Source: Diphasiastrum complanatum (taxonomy: Eukaryota > Streptophyta > Lycopodiopsida > Lycopodiales > Lycopodiaceae). Taken from it: a stretch of DNA of 64,000 bases. Of this stretch, positions 45,232 through 57,339 are shown in pieces (position 1 is the stretch's first letter; every line of letters starts with the position of its first letter). A program made the translations under genes and the position numbers. Under the pieces are notes generated by a model that saw only the letters and a list, made by a program, of their open reading frames with translations, did no database searches and was not told the origin of the DNA. The stretch spans positions 67,432,370-67,496,369 of the forward strand of contig CM055096.1 of NCBI GenBank assembly GCA_029204225.1, read 5' to 3'.

Positions 45232-45751
45232 CCTTCGTTGTATATCAAATGTAATGATGGCAAGATCATTATTTTGGTTTTGTATGTGGATGAAAGAATC
45301 ATCACTCTGATGATGATTTGTCGGCCAATATCTAAATCAAATAAAAGAAGCTTTTCATAACACAAAAACAATAAGTAATATTATTCGAAGACATTTTGAA
45401 TCATTATTCTACAACTATATTAGCTAGAAGAAAATATTATTTGATTGGCAATCCATTATGCCTATGTGTCAAATATATTCTTTTTTTATATAGAGTGTAA
45501 AAGTCATAGATGTTCACTATCTGCAAATGTAGTCACTATAAAATATTGAGAAACAATGTGCATTAAAACCAAAATTATGCCAGCAGACAATGCATAACAA
45601 GTCTCGAAAACAAAGTAAGAATCAACATAATGCTAGCAGGTACTGAGTAACAGATGGCAATAATCAAAATGTAAATAGATTGTAAACTCTGAAAATATGT
45701 GAGAAAGATATGAGCTAAGTTTGAACACTTCAACAAGCAAGTAAGAACAAA
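45232..45751. other. No gene recognised
   Basis: AT-rich flank between two Copia relics. No feature was recognised. Confidence 0.5.
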
Positions 45752-46760
45752 TTCAGATCCAAACCTTTATGTTCTTATAAATGATGACAACATTGCCTTG
45801 ATTGTACTTTACGTTGATGATATCATTATCACGGGCAATGATGAGAACCTCACTCGTTCTATCAAAGCCAACTTATGCAAGCAGTTTGAGATGACAGATT
45901 TAGATCTTATGCACTATTGCTTGAGTGTCGAAGTATGGCAAACTGGCAGTGATATCAGGTTATGTCAAAACAAGTATGTGGGCGAGATATTGGAGAGATT
46001 TCACATGACAGAGTGCAAACCTTCCATCACCCCTTGCGAAGCTGGTAAGAAATTATCTCGTATTGATGATAGTGCACCTGTTGACGCTACTCTATTTCGT
46101 CAGCTAGTTGGGAGTTTAATATATCTTACAACTACACGTCCTGATATCTGCTATGCTGTAAGTTTGATTAGTCAATTCATGTCATCACCCACTATAGACC
46201 ATTGGAAAGCTGCAAAAAGGATTTTAAGGTATGTGAAAGGTACACCTAACCTTGGCCTAATCTACAAAAGACAAAGTGTTTTACCTAAGTTGCAGGGTTA
46301 TGTTGACGCTGATTGGGCAGGAAGTATAGATGATAGAAAGTCAACAACAGGTTATGCCTTCAATTTTGGTAGCTATTGTTTTTCATGGTCTAGCAAGAAG
46401 CAAGATACTATTTCTCTTTCTTCTACAGAAGCCGAATATAAAACGTTAAGTTCTGCTACCCAGGAAGCTATTTGGATATGTAAGTTATTATGTGAGATTG
46501 GCATGAAGCAGGTAAATCCTACTGTTATTTTCTATGACAGTCCAAGTGGAATACAATTAGCTAAGAATCCTATCTTTCACGCAAGGACAAAACATATTGA
46601 TGTAAAATATCACTTTGTGCCTGAGAAGTTACAATCTGAAGATATAAGTATTGTACATTGTTCTACGTCATTACAAGTTGCTGATATATTTACAAAAGCT
46701 TTAAGTAAAGAAAAGTTTGAGACTTTTAGAGCCAAACTTGGCTTAGATCTAGTTATGTAA
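45752..46760 (+). pseudogene. Copia RT C-terminal half and RNase H, open
   Basis: A clean frame of about 335 codons with the second half of Copia reverse transcriptase and a complete RNase H. It starts abruptly in SDPNLYVLINDDNIALIVLY, carries the catalytic YVDD (LYVDDIIITG), then RQLVGSLIYLTTTRPDICYA, RILRYVKGTPNLGLIY, GYVDADWAGSIDDRKSTTGY, ISLSSTEAEYKTLSSATQEA, HARTKHIDVKYHF and VADIFTKALSKEKF, and stops at 46,758. RNase H residues (D in VDADWAG, E in STEAEY, D in FYDSPSG) are present. It has no stop or shift, unlike most pol relics here, but lacks its N-terminal half and all upstream genes, so it is a truncated element. A polypurine tract and LTR follow. Confidence 0.93.
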
Positions 46761-46845
46761 AAAGCCTGTAATACTATCATGGAGGTATATTCCATGAATA
46801 GAGTAAAATCTAAAATAAAGAGAGATGTTGATCAATGAGGGAGAG

Positions 46846-47097
46846 AGTTAAAATAGCAATGATCAACTTATACGGTGCTTTCTTATTTCGATGGTACTAT
46901 GTGTGCTTAGTTCTAGAGTTATCGGGCCATCTTTCTTTTACAAGCCCTTTGAGTGCTTTTAAGCAACTTATCTTTGTACTTACTTATCAATTGAATATAC
47001 AGTTTGTTGAGAGCAATTCTGTTGTCTTGTCTTGTTGCACTTGACGTTGTGCTGTGGTGATTGATCCGGTCGGGTGTTTAAACTATGTTTCTTAACT
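46846..47097 (+). repeat. 3' LTR of the forward Copia relic
   Basis: Right after the purine-rich TGAGGGAGAG (46,836-46,845) the sequence continues AGTTAAAATAGC. This matches the polypurine tract and LTR start (GGGAGAG then AGTTAGAATT) of the element at 40.8 kb. A likely end is TTTCTTAACT at 47,097, giving about 252 bases with AGTT...AACT ends. There is no partner LTR for proof of the end. Confidence 0.6.
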
Positions 47098-47279
47098 AAT
47101 ATGAAAATGCAATTCGAGCTTTATAGATTACAAAATGGCTGACATTGTCATGCTAATATTTAAAATTATTTATTAATTTTTCTCGGATTAGCTCTCTTAT
47201 CATAGCCAGAACACGAAACACATGTTTTGGTATCTAATTATTAGCTTATGAATGCTAGAATAGATGCTAGAAATGTGAA

Positions 47280-48374
47280 AACTCACATGTGTGGATTTTT
47301 CCCTTTCATAGGGTCCATTTTCAATCTTATCTCAACGGCTCTTTCCAATCTGAAGGCCCACAATCTTCTCATCAAGACCGTTGATCTTGAACCTTCACAT
47401 CTAGCGGCTGCACATGATTAGGCACTCTGAAAAGGGCTTGTCCAGCCATTGGCACCCTTCCTTACACTACATGCACCTCCTCGTTGGCCGTGCACGAGCT
47501 CATGCGAGCTCCCCTCCACCTCTCTCTTCATGCTTTCCTCCATAGCTATGGCAGAAGGGTTTCAACTGCCGCAAAGAATTGATCCATCGTGCTCTCTCCT
47601 GGCCACGGCTACTCACGGCCTCCTGGCTACTGAATCCCCTCACTAGGGCGCCCTCGTGTACAAGTTTACAGCCTCAAAAAATCTTGCCTCTAGAGAGAGA
47701 TCCACTCGTTTTTCTCATAAAACCCTTGTCTTGTGAAAGAGAGAGATTTCTTGGGCATTTCTTAGAATTCTATTGAGATTTTTCTTGCAGCTACCTGTCT
47801 CACAGAGGTCGCCCTACCTCAAGGCATCCGATGCATTTTACAGCTCTGAAATTGGTGTGGTATTGACTCTAAACAGTCTGATTTGTGAGAAATTCGTCAA
47901 CACCTCACAAAACTGGAAATTTCTCAAATTTCCTCCTTTTTCAACCAAATTTGCTCCTATATTCCTGCTTGGTGGTAGGGAGAAAATTTAATTCCATAGT
48001 GTGCATGCTTGATGCAAAAAATGATTGCCATGGCTCTCCATCACTGCTCTTTGCATTTTTATTGAAGTCTTGTTGCACCAAATGGCTGTCCACATAGTGA
48101 ATAACATTCCCAACACCGATGATTTTCCCAAAATCACTGAAACTACAAGTTTTTTCGTGAATCCTCCTCGGAAACCACCTACGACGATCGTTCGGATCTT
48201 CCCCGAAGCTCCAATCGAAGGAACTTTGATGTCTCCTGCCATCCAGACTGTCAATACCCCGTATGGAGTCCTCTATCCTGAGACGCTCAGAGCACTATCT
48301 ACCCTGGTGAAAGACGCTATCCCATAGCTTCTCCGGATCGTGCATTCCTGCATCACCTTGACGGTCTGATACCA
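47280..48374 (-). other. Copia leader and primer site (AG...CT family)
   Basis: This is the leader of a third family member, minus strand, matching 44,150-44,945 in scattered blocks (AGCTATGGCAG, CTAGGGCGCCCTC, CTCACAGAGGTCGCCCTA). It ends in a primer-binding site TGGTATCAGACC at 48,363-48,374, one base off TGGTATCAGAGC. Gag is missing on the lower side. Forward frames at 47,449-48,327 are incidental. Confidence 0.7.
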
Positions 48375-48922
48375 AGTTGAAATTCCGATAGAATCTAGTG
48401 CAGTATGCAGATCACATCACACAATCACCATAGCCACTCCTCACAAGCTCTCAAAGATGGCACAACAAAAGTTGTGTATATTACAAAGAACACTGTACAT
48501 ATAGGAAATACAACCTGCATGAAAAAGACAAGTGTCCTAAATCTTTTTACCACCTGCCAAAACTAAGGTTGGGCCCAGTATGGCCAAATTCAACCGACAA
48601 ACTTGGGACATGCCCCCAAGTATAGCATACACTCGTCCTCAGTCAAACATCGTCTAATCACACCGTCTACACCCTTTCTATAAAGTTGCCCCGCTATAAG
48701 TGTATAGGGTGCCACCTTGTAGAATAGGCTAACTTTTCCTACATGTGGCTACTCGGCTAAGCCAAGTAGTCGGCTACGGGATCAATGCCCGAACAATATA
48801 TTCTAACGGGTCACGTCCCGAACACAACTGAATACAGCAAATCTAATTAACTGTACACTAATTACAATATCACATTTAGAGCTTACATAAAACGTATATC
48901 AGATTAACTTTGATTTCTAACT
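48375..48922 (-). repeat. 5' LTR of the third AG...CT Copia member
   Basis: On the element strand this LTR begins AGTTAGAAATCAAAG (48,922) and ends GGAATTTCAACT (48,375) directly before the primer site, giving AGTT...AACT ends and 548 bases. It is longer than the 274-base LTRs at 40.8-45.2 kb and clearly diverged, but shares the terminal bases and the same spacing to the primer site. Confidence 0.65.
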
Positions 48923-48929
48923 TCCAATA

Positions 48930-49440
48930 GGTAGGAACCCATGGATGCCATCAAAACTAGTGAAGACTCGTTGTAATAATTTGCTACTCAGACACATGTG
49001 AGGAACATCAAATTTCATTCCTTTAGTTTTCTCTCATGTTTGGTCCAAAATCTATACATAATAGCTTGTTTGAAAGCTAAATTTGTCTAGTTTTTGTAGC
49101 AATTTGTTTCAATCCATTTGGTTGAGCCAATTAAAATCTATAAGATCTTGAAGAGGATTAGGTAGGGCACCTAGACCTATTTGGACACTTTGGTTTCATC
49201 CATATCTTTCTACTTTTGACCACAAATTCAAGAAGAGGCTTGCCAATCCCATCTATTTGAGATCTAGTCATTATTTTGAGGTCATAGCCACATTGTTTCT
49301 TACAATTTCATTGTATTAGAGTGATTTGTGGATTCTATAAGTGTTTCACACGTGCCAAAGATAGTTTGAACCAAACTTTGCCTATACTCCATCAATTGAT
49401 GAGAGGTTGATCTAGTTTGAGAGAGATTGGTAGAGCTAGT
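48930..49440 (+). other. Copia leader fragment, forward part
   Basis: This stretch matches, in the same orientation, the leader of the Copia element at 62,655-63,066: GTGAGGAACATC, CATTTGGTTGA.CCAAT, TTAGGTAGGGCACCTAGAC and ACTTTGCC.ATACT. It lies directly beside a minus-oriented piece of the same family that contains the preceding part of the element. No protein is encoded. Confidence 0.7.
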
Positions 49441-49499
49441 GAGATCCATCTCACATTTTGTTGCAAGATCTTGCATAGGAGTTGGTAGTACACCTTTGA

Positions 49500-49709
49500 A
49501 GGATCATATAGTAAGAGAGAAGCAACATTTATTGTCTTTCATATAGTACCTATTCAGACTCAATCAATGTGATATTGATCTCTTTTGATCCAACAATTAA
49601 TAAAATAGCTAGGAAGATTCAATCAACACTCTCTAGATCTAGATGTTCATGAATATTTTGAAACTATGGATGATAGATGCATTAAATACTTAGGTAGGCT
49701 CTGATACCA
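49500..49709 (-). other. Copia leader start and primer site, reversed
   Basis: On the minus strand the primer-binding site TGGTATCAGAGC (49,698-49,709) is followed by CTACCTAAG, then TTGGATCAAAAGAGATCAA and ACATTGATTG.GTCTGA. These match 62,474-62,640 of the forward element. The next part of the leader is found not here but in the opposite orientation at 48,985-49,440. Confidence 0.75.
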
Positions 49710-50430
49710 TGTGAAAATTCACACGTGTGGGAATGCCCTAATATGTGAAATTGATCTCCTAAGCAATGCCTTTGAACTTTAGATCAACTATTGATTGAAA
49801 ACCAAGATCAATCTCAAATTCTAAGGCAAAGAGGCAAATCTACATGCATACATTCATAACCAAAGGTGTTTCACACATGTGGAAAAGCTTCATGAAAAAC
49901 CTAAAACAAAATAAGCTCCTCTCCTCGGGTAGAGAGAGAATAGACCAATTTTGCCTTTTGGTAGAGAGAGAAGGAAATACACACAAAATCGCAAGATCTT
50001 CAAATCGAGTAAAAGCTTCATGAAAAACCTAAGACAAAATAAGCTCCTCTTCTCAGGTAGAGAGAGAATAGACCAATTTTGCCTTTTGGTAGAGAGAGAA
50101 GGAAATACACACAAAATTGAGAGATCTCCAAATTGACTAAAAGACTCGTGGAGATCCATGATTCAATCCTATTGGACCCCTTAAACATAGCCTTTCTAAC
50201 CTATTGGATGAGTGATGCAACATCCCTTACTTTTGATTGAACCCTTCCAACAAATCTCTCTCTTATGATTGGACCCTCTGACTTTTGTCAACACATTGAC
50301 TTGATCACTCATCAAATTACATCTACACATGTGTCACAACCCTAACTAGCTCGACCTATGTCATATTTAACTTTTGGCCTAATGATCACAAGACCTGTAG
50401 AATAGACTATTTGACCTCTGATGCCATTTC
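49710..50430 (-). repeat. Copia LTR, minus strand, with internal duplication
   Basis: The LTR adjoins the primer site at 49,709 and starts on the plus strand with TGTGAAAATTCACACGTGTG. It is the family of the LTR at 61,772-62,473 (shared TCCAATAGGAT-type and TAGAGAGAGAA-type segments). A 128-base tandem duplication (49,883-50,010 and 50,011-50,138), nearly identical between its copies, lies inside. The outer end is unclear and placed by comparison only. Confidence 0.6.
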
Positions 50431-50547
50431 TATCTATTTTACACACGTGCAGAATATTGAATCAAAAAGAGACTAATTGGAGTTACGACTGCTTTTCGCT
50501 CTCAAACAAGATATGAGCTGCTCTAAGTCAACAGTTTACAAATCAAT

Positions 50548-50691
<144 letters not shown>

Positions 50692-50789
50692 ATTGTAAAC
50701 AAAATTGTTTTGAAGAAGCAATACCTAGGACAGAGTTAACTATCTATCAAAATCTTTTGTATCAAGTGTTGAATACGAGACCTACTGAT

Positions 50790-51190
50790 AACAGATAAAT
50801 TTTAAAATGACTTATATTCATGCAATGAAGGGTAATTTAAAAGTTAAGAAACAATAGTAAACATTCTTAAATATAATCTGGCCAAAATTTTAAAATCATT
50901 GTTTTTAAAAGAGAATTCACAAATTATGATGTCTTTCATAGGTCTACCTAGATCTAAAATTCAAGATTAGCCTTATCAGATGTGAAATGATTGACAATTT
51001 AATCTATGGTTTTTCTTTTTTCGATATAATTTACAGAATAGAGCTATAATTATTTTCAAAACATATCATTTTTTTATAGTTGTAAGAATATAAAAAAAGG
51101 AATGTACTAGTCTAAACAAATGAACATGTGTACGAATTCTAAGTTCAAAATGTTAAAAACAATAACTAACATAAACAATCTATGTCGTAT
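50790..51190 (+). repeat. Dispersed block shared with 22.5-23.4 kb
   Basis: This block matches the reverse complement of 22,553-22,620 and 23,160-23,425 but has no counterpart to the roughly 540 bases between them. The two flanks meet here at about 51,108. It leads directly into Helitron coding relics. Confidence 0.6.
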
Positions 51191-51234
51191 GTCGATCGAT
51201 GGTTTAAAACAAAAGAATATCAAGATTTGTGAAA

Positions 51235-53286
51235 AACCATTTGTATAATTATCGGACAAATGAAATGTTGTTCTACGTGTGGAAGTACAAATTTATTAAA
51301 GGAAGAACATAATAAGAAACTTCAAAATTTGAATGTGCAATAGCTAATACTTTTTTATGGGATTATACATATATAAATGAGGAAAAGAAACATTGGTATA
51401 CATGCGATTTATGTAAAACTTATCCAGATAGGATAAAATACATAGTATGTTATTCACCTACATATGTGCGCTCTCTTTTTAAGATACATGTGTCACATTT
51501 ACAATTGTTATCGATAATAGATGTTTCAGTAGATGTCACTCGACGCATAGCTTTTCGATAGTCTTATTGCTTGCAATTTGAATAGATATACAAAGGATGA
51601 TGATAAAGAAGAATTGCAAAGCGCGCTACGATATCAAGAATTTTTTTGAGCTTATATGAAAACTCGGGTACTGCCATTTATATCATTAGATTCGTTTCAT
51701 AAAATGTTAAAAACTGAATTTAAAAACATGGATTTGAGAACATGAAAAATGATCCCTTTGAACGTGTACATTTATTATTACAAGACATAACACCATGTAG
51801 CAAAAGACAAGATATTAAAAAAGATGACATATATACATATTCGAATTTACGAATTAGAGAAACAACGCATGAAAAAAAGGAAACATCAATGTTTAGAATA
51901 AGAGTTTCTGGATTGCCATCAGTGACTAGAAAAAAATAGTTCATCACATTAGAAAATGTCTATTTCCATTTCTGTTTCCATTTGGCCATGGTTACTATGA
52001 TGGAAAAATACGTTATATCGATTATGTAAAAATGAGAGTTTTTTCATTGTTTTCGCCATTTAATCTATTTCCACTATATTAGCTTATAATGTTTCAAATA
52101 CGACAAGCCATCTTGATAACAACAAAGGTATCATCCATTGTCTCGCAAAAAGACATTATCGATTTCGTTAATAAACATCCAAATGCAAATGATGAACAAA
52201 TTTTTAGAAACGTTTTGAAATTCACTTTGCCACGTGAAATGCCAAGCACATCGTCATGGCATAGACGGAATTTTAAATATTTATTAACGATGGTGACACA
52301 TTAGAGATTGCCAGATTTCTTTTTGACATTGACAAGCGATGAAACAACTGAATTACGATGGTCAGAAATCTGACAAATAAAAGAAATAGTGAAAAACTAT
52401 AATATCAATTTTGATTGGAGAAATTGTCCGATTGTCAAGAGATTAGAATTATTAATGAAAGAATTCATTCTTTCAAAAAGAACCATCTTAGAACGAACTA
52501 AACATTACACGTTATGATATGAATTTCAAAATCAAGATTCTGTACATGCCCATATCATGCTATCGGTTAAATGAAAAGTGAAAAAAAATTCGAAATAAAA
52601 TCGTTGCACTCATTCCTACGAAATTTAATTTGCAAACAAAAAAAATTCAAAATTTCATTAAATCCAATCAAAAAACAAATGTATAAATTAGTCTTATGAA
52701 AACAAATCCATTATTGTCGATCGTCTTGCGCTATCAAAGGTGATAAAAAAAATAACAAAGATCTGTAAGTATGGATTTCCATTCGAAAAATGTTCAACAT
52801 CGACTGAATTGGACACAAATTGTACGATGACAATGCTTTTAACCCAGATATGAAGATCGTAATATAATACCTTACCATCCGACAGTGCTATTGTTATGAC
52901 AAACGCACATGAATTTACAACGGATTACAAACACAAGCTGGTTAAATTACCTATTGAAATACGCAATGAAGTCACAACCAAAAAGGCCATTAAATTTGAA
53001 TATAAATGACGCAAAAATAATCGGGTTATCTCATACAAATAAAATTGTATTAAAATTAATATCTAACTACATCTTGACAAAATCGATATCATTGCCAGAA
53101 ATTAGTTTCACGTGTTTACAAATCTTCATTATCAAAAGAAACGAGGCTGTTCAATACGTAGATAGCTCTTTTCCAGATCTGCAACGAAAATTTAAAAGTT
53201 ATAACAATACAATACTATTGCATCCAATTAATATCTACACATATAGGCCTGAAGAACTTGAAAACGTGTGTATTTATGACTATTGA
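51235..53286 (+). pseudogene. Helitron RepHel relic, arm 1: N-terminus and Rep
   Basis: This is the N-terminal and Rep part of a Helitron RepHel protein in broken frames. Seen in order: a Cys-rich start (CSTCGS, HWYTCDLCKTYPD, about 51,270-51,430); DDIYTYSNLRIRETTHEKKE (51,822-51,884); LFPFGHGYY-like (about 51,975); FQIRQAILITT; then PSTSSWHRRNFKYLLTMV and LPDFFLTLTSDETTELRWSE (52,240-52,371), the Helitron_like_N signature. YEFQNQDSVHAHIMLSV (about 52,518-52,566) has the HUH motif intact as HAH, followed by CKYGFPFEKC (52,769) and YHPTVLLL with MNLQRITNTSWLNYLLKYAM (52,870-52,969), where the nicking tyrosines lie. Many stops and shifts make it dead. It forms one arm of a large inverted repeat; the other arm lacks the Rep core. 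Confidence 0.85.
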
Positions 53287-53323
53287 CAACGATTTATTGT
53301 GACCACGAAAAAAAAACCAGTTC

Positions 53324-53325
<2 letters not shown>

Positions 53326-53402
<77 letters not shown>
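53326..53402. repeat. (AT)n microsatellite, about 38 units
   Basis: An uninterrupted AT run of about 77 bases between the Rep and helicase parts of the first Helitron arm. It has no counterpart in the second arm. Confidence 0.97.
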
Positions 53403-53405
<3 letters not shown>

Positions 53406-53839
53406 TCAATTAGGACATTATTTGTACTAAAATACTAAAATGATCAGATTCACAACTTATCATCCTACGTATCAAACAGAAGGTTTTTTTTTTTTGTCAA
53501 TGTGTTATTAGAAAGATGTCAATTTTGAAAAACACGTGAACTTTTGAATCTCGACAACAATGATCGATCATATTATATAGAATGCATATTGCATGATTTC
53601 TTTTGAAATGAGAAAGACATTGAACACTGTGTTGAAGATGATTCAAATAAACAAATGCTTCAAATGAACAACGACAACAAATTGTGAATATCTTGCTACA
53701 ATATAAATCATTTTTTCGCAAGCCGTTATTACAAGTCATATCTAATCATGAAAATAAGACTCAGATATTATTAGAAAATAATACAAAAGGCATGTACGTA
53801 TTTTGCATGAATTTCAATCTTTGAAAATTTTTCATTGAC

Positions 53840-54969
53840 AACGGAACAAGAAAATGTTTTTTCGATTTTGATGTCAAATCGGTCAGGTATTTTTGTACTA
53901 TTAGGTACACCGGAAAGTGAAAAAACACATCTGATAAAATATCTAACATTCGCGTTCAAAAAAATGAGCAAGTTTTGTTTTGTTGTGTGCCACAATAGGT
54001 GCAACTACGTCTAGGCCTAGTAAACGTGATTTAACGGTGCACAACTTATTCTCGATCCATGTTAATGCTCTATATATACAAAATCTGATGCCTACTGATA
54101 TGCGTTACAAAACAATACTTATTGTTGATATCATTATCATCGATGAAATGTCTATGATGACTACTCAAATATTACATTGTCATACATCAAATAGATCAAG
54201 TAAAATCAAATCCATATCGTGAATCTTTCCAAAATTTCATCTTGTTATTAGTAGGCGATCATGTACAGTTGCCATCAATATGTAAACATAGAACCGATAA
54301 CTTATGTTCGACATGCCACATCTCCACATCTTTATATTGGAAAATGACGATTCAAATCCACTTGACTTTTTCGATTCGGCACTTGTCAAATGTCTTATTA
54401 AACATGATAAAATTTAGAAAACCAACTTTAGAAGAAATCAATGATACATTGAATAAACAAACAATTTCAGAAGAACAAGTTCTTAAAATGATTAGCTCTA
54501 ACGTGACAATAATATGCACACACAAAAAGAATGTCAAAAGATATAACAAATGTGCATTGGAAAAAATCTTTGAGAAGGAGAACATCATAAACATATCAGT
54601 GAAAACAAATCATCGGACAATCTAGAATTAAAATCATGGGTTGAAGACTCGTCATTTCATCAACTAGACTAAATTGCAAAAAATACAAAGGTCATGGTTC
54701 TTGCGAATCTAGACATAACGAATGGAATAGTTGATGGAGCGATCGGAACGATTGAAGACTTTGCATATTCAAAACAAACCAACGAAATAGATTCTATCAT
54801 GATAAGAATTGATGGATCTGACAAAAAAATGAAAATTATGTCATCAATTACTAGCAAATTGAGGTACAATTTTAAAATATATTACAAATGTACATTTCTT
54901 TTTGCATTAGCATACACTATTACAGCTCAAAAATTGCAAATCCATGACATTGCAATAATTGATATTTAA
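53840..54969 (+). pseudogene. Helitron PIF1-type helicase, arm 1
   Basis: The helicase half of RepHel, a PIF1-like superfamily 1 helicase that unwinds the nicked strand. Visible: NRSGIFVLLGTPESEKTHLI (Walker A region, 53,878-53,937), where GTPESEKTHL stands for G.GGTGKTHL, so the Gly before Lys is Glu; then LIVDIIIIDEMSM, the DE box (54,117-54,155); LLVGDHVQLPSICKH (about 54,243); NVTIICTHKKNVKRYN (about 54,505); and MVLANLDITNGIVDGAIGTI with YTITAQKLQ (54,694-54,940), the C-terminal helicase core. Frames break at about 53,980, 54,225 and 54,620. The matching helicase lies at 59,278-60,591 on the other strand. Confidence 0.88.
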
Positions 54970-57136
54970 TATCCAAGATTAACTTATGTTATGTTATCTT
55001 GAGTGAGAAGACGAGAAAACATATTTCTTACATGCAACTTAACACCTCCAAATTTTGATCCAATACCAGTCATTGTGAATCAAACAAATAATTAATATTT
55101 ACAATATAGTCCTATTTTACTAGACGTTACTCTTTTTAATACATTATGTTATTGTTCATTTTTTTGAAAATATCATATCTAAAATATTTCATTTCTAATT
55201 TTTCAATTCTACTTGAAAGCAGACATCTGATATGACATTACAAAAACTTTCAAAGGCCCAAAAGGTACATTGTTATGAATATCATAAATCATTTTTTATG
55301 ATCAAATAAAGTACCTAAAAAAATAATGCTTTTAACTATTCAAAATTCAAAATTTAATTCTAATAATAACTTTTATGATGAAAATTTTTACAAGCTTTTC
55401 CGAAGATTAAAAGAAGAAATTCAAAAACCCCGTAGGTTTTGTCGTTTGAGAATATTGGAGAATTGCAAATTTATTCTACGACACGACAAATATTCTTATT
55501 AAATGCTTGCGAAATTAATCCAAAACAATACAGAGACGAGTTTCAAAATAGTTACACTATAAGCACGTGTATAACAATACAAAAACATGCAAGAGAAGCA
55601 TACATGCATGAACATTACAAAGATCTTGTGGAAGGTAAAAAAATCACCTCTATTTTTGTTAATTTATTTTCCATTGTATTCTTTTTAATTTATTGTAGTG
55701 GACATATGAAAATCCTATTATTTTTATAACATACCTCAATTTTTTCAGGATTTTTGAAACACTTTTATAAATTGTTTTCCATTGCGATCCCGAATTTGAT
55801 CAAGACGAATACGACAATACAACATTTTGAAGCGCATTCTGAAAAAGGTTACAATGCAATACGTAACCTATATTTGGTTATAACATTTCTATGTCAGATT
55901 GAAAAACTATGTCTCGGACAGAATTGAATTATCAATACAGACCTGGGGAGACAACTTGGGCACCTCTCCAACATAGGAGCTCGACTAACAGACGGTCCTA
56001 TCATAATTGGAAATGTTTTGAAAAACTTGGAACAAGAAACTACCAACACATTGATTACGACAACAACTGACATGCATCAGATTCATATTTTTAGTCATTC
56101 TAATGTACAGTTTGCCTACAATGCATTTTATATATAAACTTGCAACTAACAAATAATAGGTGATAACTCTCGAACCTCTACAACTGATATTACAACGATC
56201 TTCTTCTAACAAAGAGGTATGTCAAGTTAACGCTATTTTTCTACTCAAAATAGATATTCTTCTTTCATAAGAAAAAACCATTAGTTTTTAATTTTCTTCG
56301 TAGGATCTGACATCGCACTGTCACCGAAACGACTATGGGCAAGTTCTTGTCAATTTACGAAATAGTCTCTCGAATAGGTAAGCTAATCTATATCAGCTAA
56401 ACAATAGATTTTGACAGACGCATACAACAACATGCTCATAGACCATTGAAAGAGATTTTTTGAAGCTCGAACATTAGAAATTGTTAATGATTTTTTGAAG
56501 CTCGAACATTAGAAATTGTTAATTTTTTTGATCAAATTGAAGTTCGATAATGATTTTTCGATTGCATATAGATTCGAGAAAAGTATATCAAAATATTTAT
56601 ATCTAAAAAAATACGAGTTTTTGTAATAACTTAAGTAGTCGTTTATCGCTCTCGCACAAGTACTGGTATTTGAAACGTCGATCTTACATTTGAAAATTTT
56701 TGGCACATTCAATCGATTCGTAATCTTAACATAAATTTGTAATTTTAATTTAGTTATCTATGAATTCTCTTGCGATGTTTTGATTAACTTTGTATTTTTT
56801 TCTTTAAATGATGTAGAGTTTTTATTTTACATTTATAGAAACCATGATTTTGTCAATATATTTAAACTCAGTTAAACAACGTTGCCATTAGCAATGAAAA
56901 TTAGTTATAAGATATTATCAGTTAACAACTATTTCAATTTCGACATTGTTCTTGATCATTATTGATTTGAAATGTTTTGAACTTTTAAAAAAATCCCAAA
57001 ACACATTTTTGTAATTACTAATTGTGTGATTACAAGTACTTTTTTGAGAATGGCATTTCTATGTTTAATACACACATACATAATGTTTTTGTAGTTTGTT
57101 ATTTAATATTCCTTTTCAAAATGCAATTTTTTTTTT
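54970..57136 (+). other. Helitron arm 1, region after the helicase
   Basis: AT-rich sequence downstream of the helicase that is mirrored in the other arm (57,340-59,277). One frame at 55,439-55,729 (FENIGELQIYSTTRQIFLLN, ITIQKHAREAYMHEHYKD) also has a mirrored counterpart near 58,800-58,930, so it may be a decayed C-terminal or accessory exon; I do not recognise it. A tandem duplication of 44 bases (TTTTTTGAAGCTCGAACATT) lies at 56,455-56,530. Confidence 0.5.
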
Positions 57137-57339
57137 TAAATTACAACATAACGACATCAAACATACATGGGTCGAATACAACATTCAATTATTATTATGA
57201 CATGCAATTCGCTCTTTACAACTTATGTTTGACTCAATTCAAGTCAAACAAAAATTGTAAAGAGCGAATTGCATGTCATAATGATAATTGAATTTTGTAT
57301 TCGACTCACGTATGTTTGATGTCGTTATGTTGTAATTTA
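57137..57339. repeat. Centre of the Helitron inverted repeat
   Basis: The sequence is symmetrical about position 57,238 with almost no spacer: TGTTTGACT at 57,226-57,234 pairs with AGTCAAACA at 57,242-57,250. Beyond a small bulge, ATGACATGCAATTCGCTCTT at 57,197-57,216 pairs exactly with its complement at 57,260-57,279. Outward, the next 65 bases per arm pair with only about four mismatches by eye (ACATAACGACATCAAACATA and its complement, and so on). This is the join between two opposed Helitron copies. Confidence 0.92.

Noticed and set aside
47449-48327. Several forward frames of 65-100 codons
   Set aside because: They lie in a minus-strand Copia leader and do not match each other or any family; codon content follows local base composition.
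57022-57291. 89-codon frame across the palindrome centre
   Set aside because: The frame depends on the inverted join itself and shows no protein features.
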